The position numbers were made by a program, and so were the translations under genes. The notes under the pieces are model-generated. The model searched no databases and was not told where the DNA came from. It worked only from the letters and a program-made list of their open reading frames with translations. A DNA stretch of 64,000 nt from Salibacterium aidingense DSM 18341. GTDB lineage: Bacteria; Bacillota; Bacilli; Bacillales; Marinococcaceae. Location of the stretch: NCBI RefSeq assembly GCF_000429685.1, contig NZ_AUCI01000001.1, positions 62,001 through 126,000 of the forward strand. The letters are read 5' to 3'. Below are positions 26,851-35,746 of the stretch, one piece after another (position 1 is the first letter of the stretch; each line of letters begins with the position of its first letter).

Positions 26851-26879
26851 ACTTTACTAAAATAGGGAATTTTTTTCAA
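26851..26879 (-). promoter_or_regulatory. Candidate promoter of the dipeptidase operon
   Basis: On the minus strand TTGAAA (26874-26879) and TAAAGT (26851-26856) are spaced by 17 nt. Just downstream the sequence repeats GTGAAAA twice, a possible regulator site. Confidence 0.4.
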
Positions 26880-27547
26880 GCTTAATTTATTGAAAATTGA
26901 AATATCAGATTCACTGCTTGATTTGAAAATCGTGCCAGGCCTCGGACATTTCCAGTGGATTTTATGCCTATCGCCAGCGGGCTTCCGCCAACCCGGATCC
27001 GAAACTGAAAACATGATCACCTTTACCACTTTTTATGAGTATAGGGCATCTTGGGCCTGCGTCATGTTCATCATCAAATCGTTACTCATGAAAAAGTTTA
27101 CCGTATTATGCGAAAATTAGGGTACAGAAAAATCCTCTTTTAACCGCCGCCAGCCAGCCTGGCACACAACCACGCCAACCTGTTAAACCAAAACTTTCAG
27201 GCCGATCACCCTTAAGAAAAATGGTGGGGGCGATGCGACAGAATTTCAGGCAGAAGGGCAAAAACTTTATCTTTCTACAATCTGGCTCTGTTTAATAACG
27301 ATTTCGTGGCGGACAAGCTCGTTGAAATGGCTGGCTACATTAATCATTGTGGAAAGAAGGACTGTCTACTAATTTGGGTATTGACCATGGGCACCAATCC
27401 CCTTGCTTGCGAGACAGAATCCGTAACTATTGTTGAAAAAAGCAGGGTCGTACCTGGGGGTATGAACTGGGTCAAGACTTCTACTAACAACATCAACCGT
27501 TCGAGAATTGAACCCTCTAGCTTTTGTACACACTAGGTACACTTAAA
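26880..27547. other. Intergenic stretch without a supported gene
   Basis: About 670 bases between the dipeptidase promoter and the terminator of the symporter gene. Short open frames exist on the plus strand but lack ribosome binding sites and recognisable residues. The composition is locally GC-richer than the flanking leaders, so this may be decayed coding sequence; nothing can be identified. Confidence 0.5.
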
Positions 27548-27584
27548 ACTTCCCGGATCGAAGCTTATCTTCGTCCCGGGAAGT
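27548..27584 (-). terminator. Terminator of the dicarboxylate symporter gene
   Basis: ACTTCCCGG and CCGGGAAGT form the outer stem and CGAAG/CTTCG an inner stem; on the minus strand it is followed by TTTTAAG. It starts 11 nt after the symporter stop. Confidence 0.75.
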
Positions 27585-27594
27585 CCCAAGAGTA

Positions 27595-28830
27595 CTACAC
27601 TGAGTCTGATGCAGTGTCTTTCCCCTGTTCTGATCGATCTATCACATACGCACAGGCTGCATCGCCAGTAATATTCAGGGAGGTACGAAGCATATCCAGC
27701 AAACGATCCACCCCAAGGACAAGCGCAATACCTTCCACAGGCAGGCCTACCTGCTGCAGCACCATGGACAGCATAATCAGCCCCACACCGGGAACACCAG
27801 CTGTCCCAATGCTGGCAAGCGTTGCCGTCAGGACCACCATCACGAGCTGGGAAAAAGCCAGATCCGCTCCCCATACCTGGGCAATAAATACAGTTGCGAC
27901 TGCCTGCATAATAGCTGTTCCGTCCATATTTATTGTAGCGCCCAGCGGCTGGACGAAACTGCTGACTTTTTTACTCACTCCAAGCCTCTCCTGGGCCGTC
28001 CTCATGGAGATCGGCAACGTTCCGCTTGAACTGGCCGTACTAAAGGCCACGGTCATAGCGGGGAAAAAGCTTTTGAAGAAATGAACAGGGCTTTTCTTCC
28101 CAAGCACCCTGATAGCAAGGCTGTAAGTAATACCGGCATGAAGGACAAGCCCAAGAATGATGGTGATCATATACATCAGCATCTGCTGCAAACCATCCAC
28201 CCCGGCAGCTCCAACAGCAGAAGCTATTAATGCAAATGCACCGTAGGGAGCCGTGTACATGACAATACGGACAAGAAACATCATCACTTCATTTCCTTGT
28301 TCGAGCAGTCTGTGAAGACCCGCTGTTTTATCTCCCAGTTTCGCAAGCGCTACTCCAAAGAAAATAGCGATTGCGATAATCTGCAGCATCTCCGCCTCTG
28401 CCATCGCATTGACCGGATTATCCGGTATTATATTTAACAACGTATCCATAATGGGAGGCGCCTCTTCAGCCTCATATTCCACTCCCTGGGTATCAAAAGC
28501 TCCTTCCGCGCCGGGCTGGATCAAATACGCAAGGCTGAGTCCGATAACAAGAGCGATGGTCGTCGTGATTAAATAAAAGCCAATCGTCTTACCCCCGATC
28601 CTTCCTAATTGAACCGGGTCCTTTAAGCTTGCTGTTCCAAGCGATATCGAAATAAAAACGATGGGAACTACAAGCATCGTAATAAGGTTCAGAAAGATAT
28701 CGCCAACGGGGGTTAATACATAAGTATCCAGCCTGCTGAAAATACTTTCTGGCACAAAATTTAAAATAAGTCCGGCGATAACGCCGAATAAAAGTGCGAG
28801 CAAAATATGTTTGGTTAAATTTTTATGCAT
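27595..28830 (-). CDS. Dicarboxylate/amino acid:cation symporter (DAACS family)
   Basis: A 411-residue carrier of the GltP/DctA type. The start at 28830 (MHKNLTKHILLALLFGVIAG) is 9 nt after AAGGAGG (28840-28846); an ATG at 28836 is only 3 nt from it. The hairpin-loop motif reads TASSSGTLPISMRTAQERLG, followed by GATINMDGTAIMQ with the Na+/substrate motif NMDGT, and the second hairpin GTAGVPGVGLIMLSMVL. It imports C4-dicarboxylates or glutamate/aspartate with Na+ or H+. It stands alone between two long gene-poor stretches. Confidence 0.93.
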   Translation of the reverse strand: MHKNLTKHILLALLFGVIAGLILNFVPESIFSRLDTYVLTPVGDIFLNLITMLVVPIVFISISLGTASLKDPVQLGRIGGKTIGFYLITTTIALVIGLSLAYLIQPGAEGAFDTQGVEYEAEEAPPIMDTLLNIIPDNPVNAMAEAEMLQIIAIAIFFGVALAKLGDKTAGLHRLLEQGNEVMMFLVRIVMYTAPYGAFALIASAVGAAGVDGLQQMLMYMITIILGLVLHAGITYSLAIRVLGKKSPVHFFKSFFPAMTVAFSTASSSGTLPISMRTAQERLGVSKKVSSFVQPLGATINMDGTAIMQAVATVFIAQVWGADLAFSQLVMVVLTATLASIGTAGVPGVGLIMLSMVLQQVGLPVEGIALVLGVDRLLDMLRTSLNITGDAACAYVIDRSEQGKDTASDSV

Positions 28831-28990
28831 ATCCATGATCCTCCTTCCATTATCAAAGCAGTCCTGTCCTGTCCCCCTTTTTTTCATGGTATATTACAAA
28901 TTTTATCGGAAGACCCTCGCCTTCCCCGCGGAGTCCAGCATACCATGAGGGATTTCAGTTGCTTATTCCCTACCAGGCATCTGGGTTTGT

Positions 28991-29037
28991 TTCAGTCACC
29001 GATTAACCACTCTCTTATTTAAGAGTGGAGAACTGAA
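28991..29037. repeat. Nested inverted repeats upstream of the symporter
   Basis: TTCAGT / ACTGAA form outer arms and CCACTCT / AGAGTGG inner arms. It lies about 160-200 nt before the symporter start and could be a leader hairpin or an old terminator. Confidence 0.3.
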
Positions 29038-29274
29038 CGAAAAATTGATTAAAATATTTAAAAAATAATGTTTTTAAAAAACTTCAAATTTAAATATACC
29101 ACAGCTGCAAATCAAAAATCCCTGATTCATTTTGCCTATTTGATTCTTGTTATTATGTTTAAGCTCGGATCACTCTTTCTATGGCACATTTATTTCCAGC
29201 AAAAAATCGCGGGCGCATCATTCCAGTTCCGGACTTCAGTCCCCATCATTTCTGCCTCTAAAATTCACCCATAA

Positions 29275-29289
29275 AGTAAACGCTTTCAT
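29275..29289 (-). promoter_or_regulatory. Perfect cre-like site
   Basis: On the minus strand ATGAAAGCGTTTACT matches WTGNAANCGNWNNCW and TGWAARCGYTWNCW at every position. It overlaps the stop codon of a relic frame and is about 450 nt upstream of the symporter, the nearest minus-strand gene downstream. Confidence 0.5.
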
Positions 29290-29399
29290 TTAAAAATAAC
29301 CTCTTTAACCCTTGGACCTTCAGGAGAAAGCTCCAGCTTGCCGGCTGCATAACTAAGATCCGGTACCATTTCCGTGTTCCAGTTACCTGGAAGTCCGGG
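29286..29399 (-). pseudogene. Possible 3' relic of a lost gene
   Basis: A 37-codon frame on the minus strand reads PGLPGNWNTEMVPDLSYAAG and then KLELSPEGPRVKEVIFK before TGA. It is preceded by in-frame stops, and protein-like stretches appear in other frames upstream (about 29400-29500). The amino acid usage looks protein-like, but no family was recognised and chance cannot be excluded. Confidence 0.2.
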
Positions 29400-29686
29400 C
29401 TAATTCTGTGAATTACGCACTACCTACCACCTTACAGGCTGCTTGAAGTGAGGGCTGCACGAGGGGTTAAATCGATATGACGCAGCCGATCATGTACAAG
29501 ACGGATAACCTGCCCCCCCCACAGCCACATCTCATCCTCCGCTATTACTTCTTCCAGTAGCATTACCACTAAACATGTGGTTTTAGTCAAAATATATGAG
29601 AAGGAGTTTCTTATAGAACGAAAAAAGATGATGAAGCATTGCCGGCGTAGTACACAGTTGCAAACGAAGGGTCAAATCCTCCCCCC

Positions 29687-29724
29687 TCGACAAAATACGC
29701 CAAAACCCGGGTGGTGACAGGCAC
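29687..29724 (-). repeat. Dispersed stop-codon-associated repeat, copy A (variant)
   Basis: On the minus strand it begins GTGCCTGTCAC immediately after the TGA stop of the GntR gene and ends TTTTGTCGA. The middle (CACCCGGGTTTTGGCGTA) differs and is longer than in the other copies. Confidence 0.75.
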
Positions 29725-30408
29725 TCATATATTTTCGATCGAGGAACGTACCGATTCCATAATCTGCTGGAAGGCAGCAGCTGCTTTTTCGGAGTCCCGT
29801 TCCTTTATCGCCTGCAGCAGGGTTTCGTGATAAGGGTAACTGGTATCAAAGATATCTTCCACACCGAAGGGCTCGTTCCAGAATTCGTAGAAGCTGTCCC
29901 AGACGGAATCAATAATGCTTTTCAACAGCTCGTTTTTTGTAGCCTGGTAAATCGTCTGATGGAAATCAGCGTCTGCGGCATTGGCTTTTTCCCTTTCATT
30001 ATTCTTCAGCGCCTCGACGTATCTGTTTAAATGGGTCTGCATCCTATTCACTTCCGTATCAGACGCATGAACAACAGCAAGATCGACAGCTTTGCCTTCC
30101 AACGCTTTACGGACTTCCAAGGCTTCCAGTAGAAAGTCTTTCTTATTATCTATTTCAATCGAGGTTTGAATATGGAAAGGTTTGATGTCTTTCACAAATG
30201 TTCCTTTTCCATTCAATACTTGGAGGGCTCCACGGGATTCCAACAGCTGCAGGGCTTCCCGCAGGGTGGAACGGCCGATGCCGAGCGTTTCCATTAACTC
30301 AGACACAGGCGGCAGTTTATCCCCCTCTTTTAAATGACGCTCTTTCATGTAGGCTTTTATCTCTTTAGCAGCCATTTCCGAAAGACGCTCTTTTTTCATG
30401 GTCTTCAT
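29725..30408 (-). CDS. GntR-family regulator, FadR/FCD type
   Basis: A 227-residue regulator. The start at 30408 is the first Met downstream of AGGAGG (13 nt spacing, rather long). The winged helix (LPPVSELMETLGIGRSTLRE, then ALQLLESRGALQVLNGKGTF) is followed by an all-helical FCD ligand domain with its metal-binding pattern (ADADFHQTIYQATKN and YPYHETLLQAI). It is divergent from the PLP enzyme/antiporter operon and probably represses it. One copy of the dispersed repeat directly follows its stop codon. Confidence 0.9.
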   Translation of the reverse strand: MKTMKKERLSEMAAKEIKAYMKERHLKEGDKLPPVSELMETLGIGRSTLREALQLLESRGALQVLNGKGTFVKDIKPFHIQTSIEIDNKKDFLLEALEVRKALEGKAVDLAVVHASDTEVNRMQTHLNRYVEALKNNEREKANAADADFHQTIYQATKNELLKSIIDSVWDSFYEFWNEPFGVEDIFDTSYPYHETLLQAIKERDSEKAAAAFQQIMESVRSSIENI

Positions 30409-30507
30409 CGTATGTTTGCCACCTCCTGCTTCCCTCTTGATTATATCAAACATTCGGCTTTTGCTTACAGTCTTTATATTTCAGAAAAATCTAGCCTTTC
30501 ATACAGC

Positions 30508-30528
30508 ATGATAGTATGATAGTATAAT
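30508..30528 (+). promoter_or_regulatory. Candidate -10 region with direct repeats in the divergent GntR/PLP-enzyme promoter
   Basis: ATGATAGT occurs twice in tandem (30508-30515 and 30516-30523) and runs into TATAAT (30523-30528), 32 nt before the PLP enzyme start. No good -35 box is seen. The repeats would be well placed for repression by the divergent GntR protein. Confidence 0.4.
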
Positions 30529-30559
30529 TAATAATTAAAGATAGAAAGCGTGGCGTCTT

Positions 30560-31708
30560 ATGTTACAGGCAGATAAGAAAATATGCACCGACATTGATAC
30601 GGAAGGCTGTCACGGAGCCGCTTCCGCCCCCATTTATCAAACAAGTCTCTTTACATTCAATACGTTCAGGGATTTTACGGAGGCACAGAAAAAAGAAAGA
30701 GAGCGCTATGTTTACACGCGCGGAGTAAATCCCACAGTGAACCTATTAGAAAATAAACTAGCAGCCCTGGAAAGGGGGGAACAATGTAAATGCTTTGGTT
30801 CAGGCATGGGGGCAGTAAGCTCGATATTTTTATCGTTGTTAAATAGCAATGACCATGTATTATTTGTAAATAACATCTACGGCCCGACCACAGAATTAAT
30901 GGAGGTACTGCAAAACTTCAACATCTCCTGTGACTATGTCAGCCATGACGTGGAACAAATAGAAGCTTCCATCCAGCCGAATACAAAGCTGATTTATGCT
31001 GAAAGTCCGGGAACGATGTTAATGAAAGTGGTAGATTTGAAAAAGACAGCAGAAATAGCTAAAAAACATAACATCACGACAGTCATTGATAATACTTGGT
31101 CTACCCCTCTTTTCCAGAAACCGCTGAGGCTTGGATTTGATTTATCCCTTCATTCGTTGACGAAATATATAGGAGGACACAGTGATGTGATCGGCGGAGC
31201 GGTGATTGGCCGGGCAGATCTGGTGGACCGGATTTTCAAATATGGATTTCAATTGGGCGGATCGGTATTATCCCCTCATGATGCTTTTTTGATTCTGCGG
31301 GGATTACGGACCCTGCCGGTACGCCTTGCGCAGCATCAAGCCAATGTTTTAAAAATAATAGACTACCTTCAGACAAAAAAGGCAGTAAAGCAAATTTACC
31401 ATCCAAAACTTTGGCAAAATCCCGCCATTGCCAGGCAAATGCTCGGTTATACCGGTTTAATCAGTTTTGAATTGAAAGATACTAGCTTTGAAACACTGAC
31501 CAAATTTATTGACAGCCTGGTTTTATTCAAAATCGGAGTAAGCTGGGGCGGCTTTGAAAGCTTAGTAACCTCTCCGCAGAAAGAGGGCAACGAGGAACAA
31601 CTGAAAGCCGCCGGCCTCCCGTCAGGCTTAATCCGGTTATCCATCGGACTGGAAGGTGATGAGCTGCAGATTAGCGATCTGGAAAAGGCCTTTTCAACTA
31701 TATCTTAA
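30560..31708 (+). CDS. PLP-dependent trans-sulfuration-family enzyme (cystathionine lyase/synthase or methionine gamma-lyase type)
   Basis: A 382-residue Cys/Met-metabolism PLP enzyme. The PLP lysine is Lys202 in SLTKYIGGHSDVIGG; the phosphate-binding FGSGMGAVSSIFL, YVYTRGVNPTVNLLENKLAA and VIDNTWSTPLFQKPLRLGFD are family motifs, and GLIRLSIGLEG is the carboxylate-binding Arg region. It may cleave a C-S bond in cystathionine, methionine or a related thioether; the reaction cannot be chosen by eye. It is followed 12 nt later by a Na+/H+-antiporter-type carrier, suggesting import of the substrate, and is divergent from a GntR regulator. Confidence 0.88.
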   Translation: MLQADKKICTDIDTEGCHGAASAPIYQTSLFTFNTFRDFTEAQKKERERYVYTRGVNPTVNLLENKLAALERGEQCKCFGSGMGAVSSIFLSLLNSNDHVLFVNNIYGPTTELMEVLQNFNISCDYVSHDVEQIEASIQPNTKLIYAESPGTMLMKVVDLKKTAEIAKKHNITTVIDNTWSTPLFQKPLRLGFDLSLHSLTKYIGGHSDVIGGAVIGRADLVDRIFKYGFQLGGSVLSPHDAFLILRGLRTLPVRLAQHQANVLKIIDYLQTKKAVKQIYHPKLWQNPAIARQMLGYTGLISFELKDTSFETLTKFIDSLVLFKIGVSWGGFESLVTSPQKEGNEEQLKAAGLPSGLIRLSIGLEGDELQISDLEKAFSTIS

Positions 31709-31720
31709 GGAGTGAACAAG

Positions 31721-33188
31721 ATGAACGAAGATAATGTGAAACGACCGTCCATTGGCATGGCTCTCTTACCTATTATAACGGCGATAGCTATTTTCGTCGT
31801 TGGAATTGGTATTCTGGAATACCCGGCAGAATTGATGCTTCTTTTCGCTGGTGTCGTTTTTGCCATTTTTGCGATGGTAAACGGAAACAGCTGGGATTCT
31901 ATCATTCTTTTAATGGGAGATAAAATAAAAAGGGCCCTTCCGGCGATTCTTATCTTATTCAGCATTGGACTGCTCATCGGAACCTGGTTTATCGCAGGTA
32001 CGATCCCCTTTTTCATCTATTATGGACTGGAAATTATCAATCCGAATTACTTATATGTTCTTGCCTTTTTAGTCACCGCAATCGTTTCTACCTGTGTTGG
32101 GACGTCCTGGGGATCTGCCGGCACCATAGGGGTCGCACTAATGAGTATCGCCCAGACGATGGATATTTCGATGGCGGTGACAGCCGGAGCCGTCGTATCC
32201 GGCGCTTATTTCGGCGACAAATTATCTCCCTTGTCGGATACAACAAATATGAGCTCCCTTGCTGCCGGCGCCAACATCTATGAACATATAAAACACATGC
32301 TGTACACTGCCGTCCCCTCCTCTATTGTGGCCATTATCGTGTTTTTCTTTGTCGGGCTGAATATAGAAACAAATACCACCCAGCTGGAAAGCATTCAAAT
32401 CATGATCCAAAGTATCGATGAACTGTTTGAACTTAATATTTTATTACTCATTCCTGCTGTCATCGTAATCGCCGGCTCCATTATGAAAAAGTCTCCATTA
32501 ATTGTACTATTTGCTTCCTCCCTGACAGCGATGATATTGGCATTGCTCATCCAGAATGTCTCCTTCGGTAATGTTTTTGCTTCCGCCGTATCCGGATTTA
32601 ATATGGATATGATCGCAGAAACACTGCCCAACTTAAATGAAGGCGTTATCACTGAAGAAATCGAATCACTGATCAGCGGCGGCGGCCTCTATTCTATGTA
32701 TAATGCTACCTTCTTTGTGTTCGTGGCCTTCTTTTTTGCCTCCGCCCTCGAAAAATCGCAGACCCTCAATGTTATTCTGGAGCGGGTTATTGTATTTAAA
32801 AACTATCGGAAGTCTTACCTTTGCGTCTTTGCTGACAGGGTTTGCCGTTATCAATGGGACATCTAACGCTCTGGTGACATATTTCCTGATTCAGGACATT
32901 TACGGCGAGGCGTATAAAGAAAAAAATCTTCATCCTTCCAACCTGTCGAGAAATATGGAAGACTCGGTTGCCATTACAGAAGCCCTGATGCCCTGGACTG
33001 TATCCGGTGTATTTATGGCCACTACCCTGGGGGTCGGTAACTTCGAATTTCTGCCCTGGGCCATCTTCAACCTTGGTGGATTCGTTTTCTCTGCCCTATA
33101 TGGCTTCCTCGCCCCATACACAAACGGTTTCGGCATCCGCAAGCTGAACCCAGAACACAAAGATTACTCCGATTCAAAAATTTCTTAA
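31721..33188 (+). pseudogene. NhaC-family Na+/H+ (substrate) antiporter, interrupted by a 1-nt frameshift
   Basis: The start is ATG 31721 with AAGGAG 8 nt upstream. The first frame encodes an NhaC-type carrier (TSWGSAGTIGVALMSIAQ and GAVVSGAYFGDKLSPLSDTT) up to about residue 360, then shifts into nonsense and stops at 32866. The family sequence continues in the +1 frame (GSLTFASLLTGFAVINGTSN to the stop at 33188). Removing one A from the run AAAAA at 32798-32802 joins the two into a normal-length protein of about 488 residues. This may be a real mutation, a sequencing error in a homopolymer, or, less likely, programmed frameshifting. The family includes malate/lactate and amino acid exchangers. 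Confidence 0.85.
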
Positions 33189-33199
33189 TTATGGAAAAG

Positions 33200-33225
33200 A
33201 GCCATCCTGTTTTTTCAGGATGGCT
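33200..33225 (+). terminator. Terminator of the PLP enzyme/antiporter operon
   Basis: AGCCATCCTG and CAGGATGGCT form a perfect 10-bp stem with a TTTTTT loop, 11 nt after the antiporter stop, followed by TTCTC. Confidence 0.75.
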
Positions 33226-33247
33226 TTCTCACATGCCTCCCCCCTAT

Positions 33248-33275
33248 TCGACAAAAACCGGGGCGTGACAGGCAC
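33248..33275 (-). repeat. Dispersed stop-codon-associated repeat, copy B1
   Basis: On the minus strand it starts GTGCCTGTCAC two bases after the TAA stop of the TRAP-TAXI permease and ends CCCCGGTTTTTGTCGA. Confidence 0.85.
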
Positions 33276-33277
33276 TT

Positions 33278-35227
33278 TTACCTTCGCCAAAAATCGGGGC
33301 GTGACAGGCACCAGCCGAGAAACAGGAGCAGCAGGAGGAGAGCGGCTGCATCATAAAGCAGATTGGGTGTCATCATTAGAATCGCACTTCCTGCAAGAAG
33401 GAGACGCAGAATAATTGGTATTTTTATTCTGAAAAATCCTTCAGCGGCTGCTCCGAGCATCACCACTCCCATAACAGCCGAGAGCGTGACGAGCACGCCT
33501 TCTCCTAATGTGGTATTGGTTAACAGTAACGATTCATTATAGACGAACAGGTATGGTACGATAAACCCGGCGATCGCAAGTTTCATCGAGGTGAAACCAG
33601 TCCGCATCTGATTTCCTCCCGAAATTCCTGCGGCAGCAAAAGAAGCTAAAGCGACAGGGGGTGTGATATTGGCAAAAATACCAAAGTAGAACACGAACAA
33701 ATGGGCCACTAAGGCCTCAATCCCTAATTCAACCAAGGCCGGAGCTGCCATGGTAGACGTAATAATATAGGTGGGAATACTTGGAAGCCCCATTCCAAGT
33801 ACAATACAAGCTGTCATGGTAAACATCAGCGTCAGCAGCAGGTTTTGTCCGCCAAGGGTAACAATACCGTTAGCCAGACTTATACCGAAGCCGGTTAATG
33901 TCGCTATACCGACGATCAAGCCGACAGCAGCACAGGCCACAGCTACAGCTATGGCTGTACGTGCTCCATTTTCCAGGGCTTCGTAAATATCCCGAAACGA
34001 CATTCGGGTGGTTTTTCGAAGCATAGCTGCCACAATAGTGACGATAATTGTTAAAAATGCGGAGAAAATAATGGTTCGGCCGCTGAAAAACAGCATATAC
34101 ATCAAAAACAGTAACGGAATGAGCAAGTGTCCGCGTTCGGCCATCACCTTTTTCACTTCCGGCAGATTGTCTTTTGATATACCTTTGAGCCCCTCTTTGG
34201 AGGCACGCAGGTGGATCTGCGTAATCACCCCCAGATAAAACAACAAGGCCGGCAGCAAGGCAGCCAATGCAATCTGGCTGTAAGGAATACCTAGAATTTC
34301 CGCCATAATAAAGGCAGCGGCTCCCATGATCGGCGGCAGAATCTGACCTCCAACCGAAGCCGAGGCTTCAACGGCTCCTGCAAAGTCTTTCTTATACCCG
34401 ATTTTCTTCATTAACGGTATCGTAAAAGAGCCGGTCGTGACAACATTGGCTACAGCGGCCCCATTAATACTTCCTAAAAACCCGCTTGCTATGACGGAAA
34501 CTTTAGCGGGACCGCCTTTTGTCTGGCCTGCCGCCGCCAGCGCCAGATCGTTAAAGAACTGACCCATGCCCGATTTTTGAAGAAAAGCTCCGAATAAAAT
34601 AAACAGGAAGATATAAGTAGCAGATACCCCAATCGCCGTACTGTACACACCTTCAGTAGTTTGATACATAAAACCAACGATTTCATCCCAGGCGTAGCCC
34701 CGGTGCCGGAAAAGACCAGCCATTTCACGCCCGAATATCCCATACAGCAAAAACAAGACAGCCAGCAGCGGCAGCCCCCAGCCAGTGACGCGCCGGGCAG
34801 CTTCCAATACGAGCAGCACCAGGATCGCCCCAAAAATGAGATCGATGGAATTAGGTATACCGCCGCGTTCAATGATTCCCTCGTATTCTAGGAATACATA
34901 TACCGTTGTACTCAGCGCCATCAGTGCAAACAAGGCATCCAGCCAGTGCAGGGTATTCCGTTTTGACTGTGTAAAAGGCGGATAAAGCAAAAACACCAGA
35001 ATGAGAATAACCGCAACGTGCAGGGAACGGTGCTGCAGGGTGACAGGCGTTCCAAAATAAGACGTATATAAGTGATAAAGCGAAAGAAAGACAGCTGTCA
35101 GAGAGACTATCCAGGCCAGCCCTTTATTATCAAATACACGGAGCCGTGATTCTTTATCGTATTTTTCCAGTACTTCTTCCTGATGGTTCTCTGTGTATTC
35201 TTCCTCTGTTGCCTGTGATAAACGCAA
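33278..35227 (-). CDS. TRAP transporter fused permease (4TM+12TM, TAXI type)
   Basis: A 649-residue fused DctQ-DctM permease, the usual form in TAXI-type TRAP systems. The start is TTG at 35227, with AGGTGA 6 nt upstream. Membrane segments run from about residue 35 to the end; conserved blocks include SINGAAVANVVTTGSFTIPL, PPIMGAAAFIMAEILGIPYS, LGMGLPSIPTYIITSTMAAP and FGIFANITPPVALASFAAAG. It is the last gene of the TAXI operon. Its final 11 residues (WCLSRPDFWRR) are encoded by the dispersed repeat, so the native C-terminus was probably altered by repeat insertion. Confidence 0.93.
   Translation of the reverse strand: MRLSQATEEEYTENHQEEVLEKYDKESRLRVFDNKGLAWIVSLTAVFLSLYHLYTSYFGTPVTLQHRSLHVAVILILVFLLYPPFTQSKRNTLHWLDALFALMALSTTVYVFLEYEGIIERGGIPNSIDLIFGAILVLLVLEAARRVTGWGLPLLAVLFLLYGIFGREMAGLFRHRGYAWDEIVGFMYQTTEGVYSTAIGVSATYIFLFILFGAFLQKSGMGQFFNDLALAAAGQTKGGPAKVSVIASGFLGSINGAAVANVVTTGSFTIPLMKKIGYKKDFAGAVEASASVGGQILPPIMGAAAFIMAEILGIPYSQIALAALLPALLFYLGVITQIHLRASKEGLKGISKDNLPEVKKVMAERGHLLIPLLFLMYMLFFSGRTIIFSAFLTIIVTIVAAMLRKTTRMSFRDIYEALENGARTAIAVAVACAAVGLIVGIATLTGFGISLANGIVTLGGQNLLLTLMFTMTACIVLGMGLPSIPTYIITSTMAAPALVELGIEALVAHLFVFYFGIFANITPPVALASFAAAGISGGNQMRTGFTSMKLAIAGFIVPYLFVYNESLLLTNTTLGEGVLVTLSAVMGVVMLGAAAEGFFRIKIPIILRLLLAGSAILMMTPNLLYDAAALLLLLLFLGWCLSRPDFWRR
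33284..33311 (-). repeat. Dispersed stop-codon-associated repeat, copy B2
   Basis: A second copy 36 bp from B1, reading GGTGCCTGTCAC and then CCCCGATTTTTGGCGA on the minus strand. It lies inside the 3' end of the TRAP permease gene and encodes its last residues (CLSRPDFWR). Confidence 0.85.
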
Positions 35228-35233
35228 AACATA

Positions 35234-35746
35234 TCACCTCTTTTCTATGAACATTCGCAGTGGTTCATGGTGCGGCAGGTCTTTGGCCGCAGCCACTACT
35301 TCTTTATTGAGCTTGACGTGATACTCCGCATCATGGGAATGAATCCAGTTCACCGTGGTGTGACACTCCTGAATATTTTGGGCTGTCAGTTTTCCATCAC
35401 GTTGTTTCAAATCCTCATATTCGTGCTCTACTCCAGCTCCAAATGATTCAAACTGCGTTTCCTCTAACAATAGATCACACGATTCCCCTACGATGAAAAA
35501 ATCAGTCCACGGTGTCTTTTCCACGGAATGAACCCAGGAGAGAGCCACTTCATCTCCGGGTTCAACCGGAAGTTCAAGAAATGTTTCTCCCTCCCGTTCA
35601 TGTTCGATCACCAGCTGCCTTTCATTTTTCGTACAGGCCGCTATCATCCCAAGTAAAGCCACAACAATGAGAAAAACACTCGATGAACGTCTCCTTAAGA
35701 AACCATATCTTCTTCTGCCCTCTCCTTGATTATTCGTCCAAAGCAT
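35234..35746 (-). CDS. DUF1850 lipoprotein of the TRAP-TAXI system
   Basis: A short protein (about 170 residues) lying between the binding protein and permease genes. DUF1850 features are visible: VEPGDEVALSWVHSVEKTPW and FESFGAGVEHE. The N-terminus is strongly basic and then hydrophobic, with MIAAC as a possible lipobox. The start at 35746 has GAGG just upstream; an ATG at 35758 is the alternative, and both overlap the end of the binding protein gene. DUF1850 proteins recur in TAXI-type TRAP operons; their function is unknown. Confidence 0.82.
   Translation of the reverse strand: MLWTNNQGEGRRRYGFLRRRSSSVFLIVVALLGMIAACTKNERQLVIEHEREGETFLELPVEPGDEVALSWVHSVEKTPWTDFFIVGESCDLLLEETQFESFGAGVEHEYEDLKQRDGKLTAQNIQECHTTVNWIHSHDAEYHVKLNKEVVAAAKDLPHHEPLRMFIEKR

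Larger units (their letters stand above)
28831..29724. other. Gene-poor stretch with relics
   Basis: Nearly 900 bases upstream of the symporter. It holds an inverted-repeat cluster (28991-29037), a perfect cre-like site (29275-29289), a short relic reading frame (29286-29399) and, at its right end, one copy of the dispersed repeat. Open frames on the plus strand here lack ribosome binding sites. No complete gene is supported. Confidence 0.55.

Noticed and set aside
26890-27536. Short plus-strand open frames in the gap after the dipeptidase
   Set aside because: They have no ribosome binding site or family residues; the gap looks non-coding or decayed.
27524-28084. Plus-strand open frame of 186 codons
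   Set aside because: It is antisense to the dicarboxylate symporter and runs through that gene's terminator.
29068-29274. 68-codon hydrophobic open frame
   Set aside because: AT-rich sequence with no ribosome binding site and no recognisable pattern.
32790-32810. Programmed +1 frameshifting in the antiporter gene
   Set aside because: There is no in-frame stop or Shine-Dalgarno-like stimulator at the shift point; a homopolymer mutation or sequencing error is simpler.
33248-33311. Two evenly spaced repeats as a CRISPR array
   Set aside because: Only two copies, no further spacers or cas genes, and the same unit occurs singly elsewhere at gene ends.
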